A DNA stretch of 64,000 nt. It comes from Armatimonadota bacterium. Its GTDB lineage: Bacteria; Armatimonadota; Fimbriimonadia; Fimbriimonadales; Fimbriimonadaceae. A program made the position numbers and the translations under genes. Of this stretch, positions 60,501-64,000 are shown in pieces (the first letter of the stretch is position 1; each line of letters opens with the position of its first letter). Location of the stretch: contig JANYCU010000045.1 of assembly GCA_025360125.1 (NCBI GenBank), positions 310,001 to 374,000 of the forward strand. The letters run 5' to 3'. The notes beneath the pieces are model-generated. The model was not told where the DNA came from, searched no databases, and worked only from the letters and a program-made list of their open reading frames with translations.

Positions 60501-61067
60501 TTACATGCGGCTGACGCTGCACGTGTTCCGACGGGGATCAACTCCGGTGACAATCAACTGTTCACCCTTGCGAACCGCCGATCCCTTCTCACTTTCCTCA
60601 AGCGTCGCCAAAAGCTGCTTCTCTTCGGCGTCGATAACCACCGAAACTAAACCTCGTCCACTTGAATCAAAATTGGAAACCGAAGTTGCAAATTTGGCCA
60701 CCATGCCCTCAAGGCCATCACTAGGAGTCGACACAAACCGAAGCGCAAAATTAAAAACTGGCTTCAACAACGCGATGTCAAAGACAAGGCCAATCAGAAC
60801 CGCAAGAATCAAAACCACGGTGGTTGAAAGCGAGTGAGGCAGCAACAACCCGGCCGCTCCGACACCAAGACAAATGGCAAAAATATCGATTGGCGATATC
60901 GCCAGCAAGAACTTGAACCGACCAAATTTTCCCAGTCCTCCATGATGGTGGCCGTGATGCCCGTGTCGTCCGTGCCGACCCAATCCCCGAGTGCCGTGAA
61001 AAGTGCCGAGAAATACGAGGGCGAAAAACCCGATCGCGCCAGTTAAAAAGAGAGTTTGGTAAAGCAT
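60501..61067 (-). CDS. NfeD-like membrane protein with OB fold
   Basis: This 188-residue protein has a first membrane helix followed by a Gly/His-rich loop (GRHGRHGHHGHHHGG), two more hydrophobic segments (DIFAICLGVGAAGLLLP, VVLILAVLIGLVFDIALL) and a C-terminal OB-like domain (GLEGMVAKFATSVSNF, KGEQLIVTGVD). This is the short NfeD form that works with flotillin. The His-rich loop is unusual. It precedes the flotillin gene by 47 nt on the same strand. Confidence 0.8.
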   Translation of the reverse strand: MLYQTLFLTGAIGFFALVFLGTFHGTRGLGRHGRHGHHGHHHGGLGKFGRFKFLLAISPIDIFAICLGVGAAGLLLPHSLSTTVVLILAVLIGLVFDIALLKPVFNFALRFVSTPSDGLEGMVAKFATSVSNFDSSGRGLVSVVIDAEEKQLLATLEESEKGSAVRKGEQLIVTGVDPRRNTCSVSRM

Positions 61068-61143
61068 TAATGCGCTCTTACTAGAATCTACACCAATCGA
61101 GGCAAAAGGGTTGTGAACAATTCGACAATAGTTTCCCCGCCGT

Positions 61144-61333
61144 CGTGCTTGCTGGCAACTCTACTAGGTGGCCAGCCACTGACGTGGGCAGGGCTATTTT
61201 GTGGCACTGGCTCCGACCACTGCGTCGAAGGAGTGAAGCGAGGAACGAGTGGAAACGAAGTGACGCTGGGAGAAGCCAGTGTTTTGACCCGTTACTGACA
61301 TCCGACTCCGTGCTTGCTGGCAACTCTACTAGG
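61144..61333. repeat. Intergenic element with 25-bp direct repeats
   Basis: An identical 25-bp unit (CGTGCTTGCTGGCAACTCTA plus CTAGG) occurs at 61144-61168 and 61309-61333. Between them, CACTGGCT and AGCCAGTG form an 8-bp inverted repeat around a purine-rich stretch. The whole 190-bp block looks like a dispersed intergenic repeat in the 330-bp gap between the NfeD gene and rpoN. Open frames through it encode the repeated peptide LVELPAST only as a by-product. Confidence 0.6.
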
Positions 61334-61397
61334 AGGCCCCGAGCCATATCTATGGCATCACCAATCCAAGGGAAGGCTTCCTAGGGGATTTTGGGTT

Positions 61398-62771
61398 TTG
61401 AATATAGGCAATCGTACAAGTCAACGACTCGACACAGGATTACGTGTTGATCCAAAGCTGTTGCTTTCGAGTCAGGTTCTGCAGCTTACTCAGCAAGAGC
61501 TGGAACAGATGATCACGACCGAGCTCAGCGAAAACCCCGCCCTAGAACGAGTCGCATCCGAAGAAGATCACCTCACTGACCGCATGATCGAAAAAGGCGT
61601 CATGGGACGAGACCTCAAACCAAGGGGCGATGACCGCGAAATGTGGCGTAGCTTGCCACAAGACGACGACACTCCCTCTTGGATTGAACTAACTTCCTCA
61701 ACAATTTCATTGCGAGACCATGTCAGCGGACAACTCCTCGCAAGTATTCCAAAGGAACTTCGTCATGTCGGCGAATACGTCGTCGGATGCTTAAATGAAA
61801 ATGGCTACTTGTACGAACCAATTGAAGAAATTGCCTTGGGTGCAAATTGCTCCATCGAGGAAGCAGAATCAGTCGTCGAACAGCTTCGAAAATGCGAACC
61901 GTACGGAGTCGGAGCAAACGGAATCCAAGATTCCTTGCTACTTCAACTAAGGCACAACGACACCATCGAAGGACGCATTGCTAGAAAGATCGTGCGTGAC
62001 TATCTGGACCTGTTCACCAACGGGAAACATCTGAAGCTCGCCAAGAAATTCAGCGTGACCCCCAATGTCATGGAGAGCGTCTTCAATTTAATTCTCACTT
62101 GCACGCCGTTTCCCGGAGAGGCATTTTTCTCGTCATCGAACACGTCAGAAGCTCGACTCCCTGCCATCCAGCCAGATATTGTGTTATCCCGATCCGAGCA
62201 AGGTTGGGAAATTTCAGTCAAAGGGCCATGCAGCATTGAATTCTCTTTAAATGGCTACTACAAAAAACGATTAGAAGAGTTGCAGGATGATCGCCGAAAG
62301 GACAAAGATGAGCGACGTCACATATCGCACTTTGTCGAACGAGCCGCAAGCTTCATCGAGTGTCTTGACCAACGGTATCGCACGATGATGCGAATCGGCC
62401 AATACCTAATCGAACGACAGGTCGGGTTTGTTTCCACAGGAGACGCCGCATTTTTGGTTCCTCTTACTCGAACAGTTTTGGCTCATGACTTGAAGCTCCA
62501 CGAAAGCACCATCAGCCGAGCAACCCAAAGCAAATTCGTTCAGTTACCGACTGGAGAAACTGTTTCATTCGACGTATTCTTCAAGCCAGCTCTGCGAGTT
62601 CAAAAAATGATCGAAGAGATTTTGGCCACCGAAAATCCCGACAATCCACTATCCGACGAGCGGATTGCCCAAATCCTGGCTACGAAGGGCGTAGTTGTCG
62701 CCCGACGCACCGTCAACAAATATCGTGATCGAACAAAATTGCTAAGTTCTCGAAAACGTCGATGCGCGTAG
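61398..62771 (+). CDS. rpoN: RNA polymerase sigma-54 factor
   Basis: Start placed at TTG 61398, with AGGGGA 9 nt upstream; an earlier ATG lies inside the intergenic repeat and adds unrelated residues. The 457-residue product has Region I (LRVDPKLLLSSQVLQLTQQE, Gln-rich), the acidic Region II, the core-binding domain, the HTH and the C-terminal RpoN box ARRTVNKYRD (consensus ARRTVAKYRE). It directs transcription from -24/-12 promoters with enhancer-binding activators. Confidence 0.94.
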   Translation: MNIGNRTSQRLDTGLRVDPKLLLSSQVLQLTQQELEQMITTELSENPALERVASEEDHLTDRMIEKGVMGRDLKPRGDDREMWRSLPQDDDTPSWIELTSSTISLRDHVSGQLLASIPKELRHVGEYVVGCLNENGYLYEPIEEIALGANCSIEEAESVVEQLRKCEPYGVGANGIQDSLLLQLRHNDTIEGRIARKIVRDYLDLFTNGKHLKLAKKFSVTPNVMESVFNLILTCTPFPGEAFFSSSNTSEARLPAIQPDIVLSRSEQGWEISVKGPCSIEFSLNGYYKKRLEELQDDRRKDKDERRHISHFVERAASFIECLDQRYRTMMRIGQYLIERQVGFVSTGDAAFLVPLTRTVLAHDLKLHESTISRATQSKFVQLPTGETVSFDVFFKPALRVQKMIEEILATENPDNPLSDERIAQILATKGVVVARRTVNKYRDRTKLLSSRKRRCA

Positions 62772-62805
62772 GCAAAATTGCCTGCAAATGGTCTATAAAG
62801 TATGA

Positions 62806-63948
62806 GTGAGGAAAAAAGTATTCTTCGCTCCAAAGGCTGTTCGAATTGCGGTGGGGATTTTTTCGGGCACTGCTTTCGCTGGCGGCTCCCTGGCAATATT
62901 CTATGCCACCAACAATACGCTCAAAGATTTGCGTACCCAAGAAAGCAATGAGAGGCTTGTCAACAGGGCTGGAGTCTTTGCTTCTGAGAGCGATTATTTT
63001 AAAGCGAAAACCGCCCTCAGTTATGAAAAAGAAGCCCTTCAAACTCGAGCAATAGACGCTGCGATTCATGAAGGAATTCTGAATCAGAAAAACATTTCAA
63101 ACGAGTCTATCCAACGATTTTTGGTCGCTCTAAAAAAACCAAATGATCGAATCTCTGAATTCAAATCAGTATCGGAAAGAGACCGATATTCTGTTGAATT
63201 GAATCAACTGATCACTTCGCTTCTCGTCAATGCGAACGATCTCAAAAATGACGATGCGAAAGAATTTGCATTGAAAGTCGAAACGGTCAAAGAGCTAGCG
63301 AAAATTGGGAATTGTTTGGACGGCCAGGGAACGTATGTCGGCGTCCTAAATCGGGCCAAGTCAGACCGTGAAATTTTGACGTACTTGCAGAGATTTCGCG
63401 AGACAATCGGAGTTAAGGCCGAACTAAAGGCTCAACTGGTCGCTAGCTGCATTGATTCTCTTGACCGACCGTATGACCTGTCATTTATGTTCAAATTCGA
63501 ACACTTTCGTGTTCAAAAAATGATCAAAGTGCTAAATGGCGAAGATCGAATGGAACCTCATTCGAAAATATTTGAGAGGCCTAAACCTTTGAACTTTAAC
63601 GAGAAAGTGCAGCTCGCGATACCTGGAGTACATTTGGCTTGGAAGTCACGAGTTGATGAAATATTTACAAAGGCAATTAATGAATTGAAGGACGCAGACG
63701 AGCTCCAGAATAAGGACAATTCTAATGTCATAGATCCAAAAGTTCACCAAAATGCAGTCAATGCTGGGGTCCTGCGCGAAGCTGCAAACCGGGTCTACTA
63801 TGCTAAGTCAAACACGAACTATATTGTCCACTACGGGTTCGATTTCGCTGAGATTGGCAATGAATTTAGTCGCATCTGGGCATATCTGTACCGAGTAAAA
63901 CATCCGGTTGTGTCCGCCCGAACGACGGGGACCAAACAATTTAACTAA
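62806..63948 (+). CDS. Hypothetical single-span membrane protein
   Basis: A 380-residue protein from a GTG start, not recognised. It has a basic start (MRKKVFFAPKAVRIAVG) and one membrane segment (about 12-32). The rest is a long, charged, mostly helical outer or inner domain without Cys motifs (TLKDLRTQESNERLVNRAG, LITSLLVNANDLKNDDAKEF). AT-richer than its neighbours. It follows rpoN by 34 nt. Confidence 0.6.
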   Translation: MRKKVFFAPKAVRIAVGIFSGTAFAGGSLAIFYATNNTLKDLRTQESNERLVNRAGVFASESDYFKAKTALSYEKEALQTRAIDAAIHEGILNQKNISNESIQRFLVALKKPNDRISEFKSVSERDRYSVELNQLITSLLVNANDLKNDDAKEFALKVETVKELAKIGNCLDGQGTYVGVLNRAKSDREILTYLQRFRETIGVKAELKAQLVASCIDSLDRPYDLSFMFKFEHFRVQKMIKVLNGEDRMEPHSKIFERPKPLNFNEKVQLAIPGVHLAWKSRVDEIFTKAINELKDADELQNKDNSNVIDPKVHQNAVNAGVLREAANRVYYAKSNTNYIVHYGFDFAEIGNEFSRIWAYLYRVKHPVVSARTTGTKQFN

Positions 63949-64000
63949 AGGCAAATAAGAGCAAGAATAGATTGCCCGTATTTCGTACGCTTTGCCTGTC

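Noticed and set aside
61081-61347. Minus-strand 88-residue open frame with repeated LVELPAST
   Set aside because: It exists because of the 25-bp direct repeats, has no ribosome site and crosses the inverted repeat; treated as repeat, not gene.

Overview
The window looks like a chromosome segment of a Gram-negative-type (diderm) bacterium of moderate GC. It carries BamA, TamB, two Skp/OmpH proteins, LpxD and LpxC. The gene set (OM-assembly plus lipid A operon, photosynthetic-reaction-centre-type cytochrome c proteins, many small metal proteins, a solute-binding-protein/permease fusion) suggests a member of Armatimonadota (Fimbriimonadia-like). That placement is an inference from gene content and was not tested.

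The window has three blocks. (1) Positions 1-14.15 kb are a defence-type accessory region: the 3' part of a HerA-like ATPase gene, a KTSC-domain gene, a type I restriction-modification operon (hsdM-hsdS-[DUF262/DUF1524 nuclease]-hsdR, all joined by 4-nt overlaps), a DUF2779 protein, a DprA/SLOG-like protein, an Abi-type HEPN protein and two unknown genes. (2) Positions 14.2-35.7 kb are a copper/metal-handling island. It has a three-gene module (Cys-rich exported protein, outer-membrane-like protein with an in-frame TGA, YHS-thioredoxin fusion), a leftward operon centred on a CopB-like P-type ATPase, a copper-storage protein with a divergent MFS gene, a nine-gene leftward operon (Cys/His-rich protein, YHS protein, cupredoxin, multicopper oxidase, outer membrane protein, FixH/YtkA-like protein, small Cys-rich protein, cytochrome/DUF2231 protein, HTH-PAS regulator), and csoR-copZ-copA behind a CsoR-type operator. 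(3) Positions 35.8-64 kb are ordinary chromosome: sulfatase, cytochrome c, triple YbjQ protein, lipA, the tamB-bamA-skp-skp-lipoprotein-lpxD-lpxC operon, recA-recX, an ABC transporter fusion, flotillin/NfeD and rpoN.

The most informative structural signal is a roughly 147-bp repeat present three times (14176-14322, 16333-16480 decayed, 35561-35708). Its right half is the 3' half of a tRNA-Leu(GAG) gene, from the anticodon loop to CCA. Its left half is a conserved arm with a hairpin. This is what tandem integration of mobile elements into one tRNA-Leu gene would leave, so the accessory part of the window reads as two or three stacked elements whose intact tRNA and integrase should lie to the left. 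No integrase, transposase, intact tRNA, rRNA or CRISPR array was seen inside the window.

Other points worth attention are a CxxU-like in-frame TGA followed by a bacterial-SECIS-like hairpin in the 14984-15649 gene, a duplicated divergent control region with three GTCGTC iterons at exact 14-bp spacing, and a hairpin-rich intergenic region at 58.9-59.2 kb.
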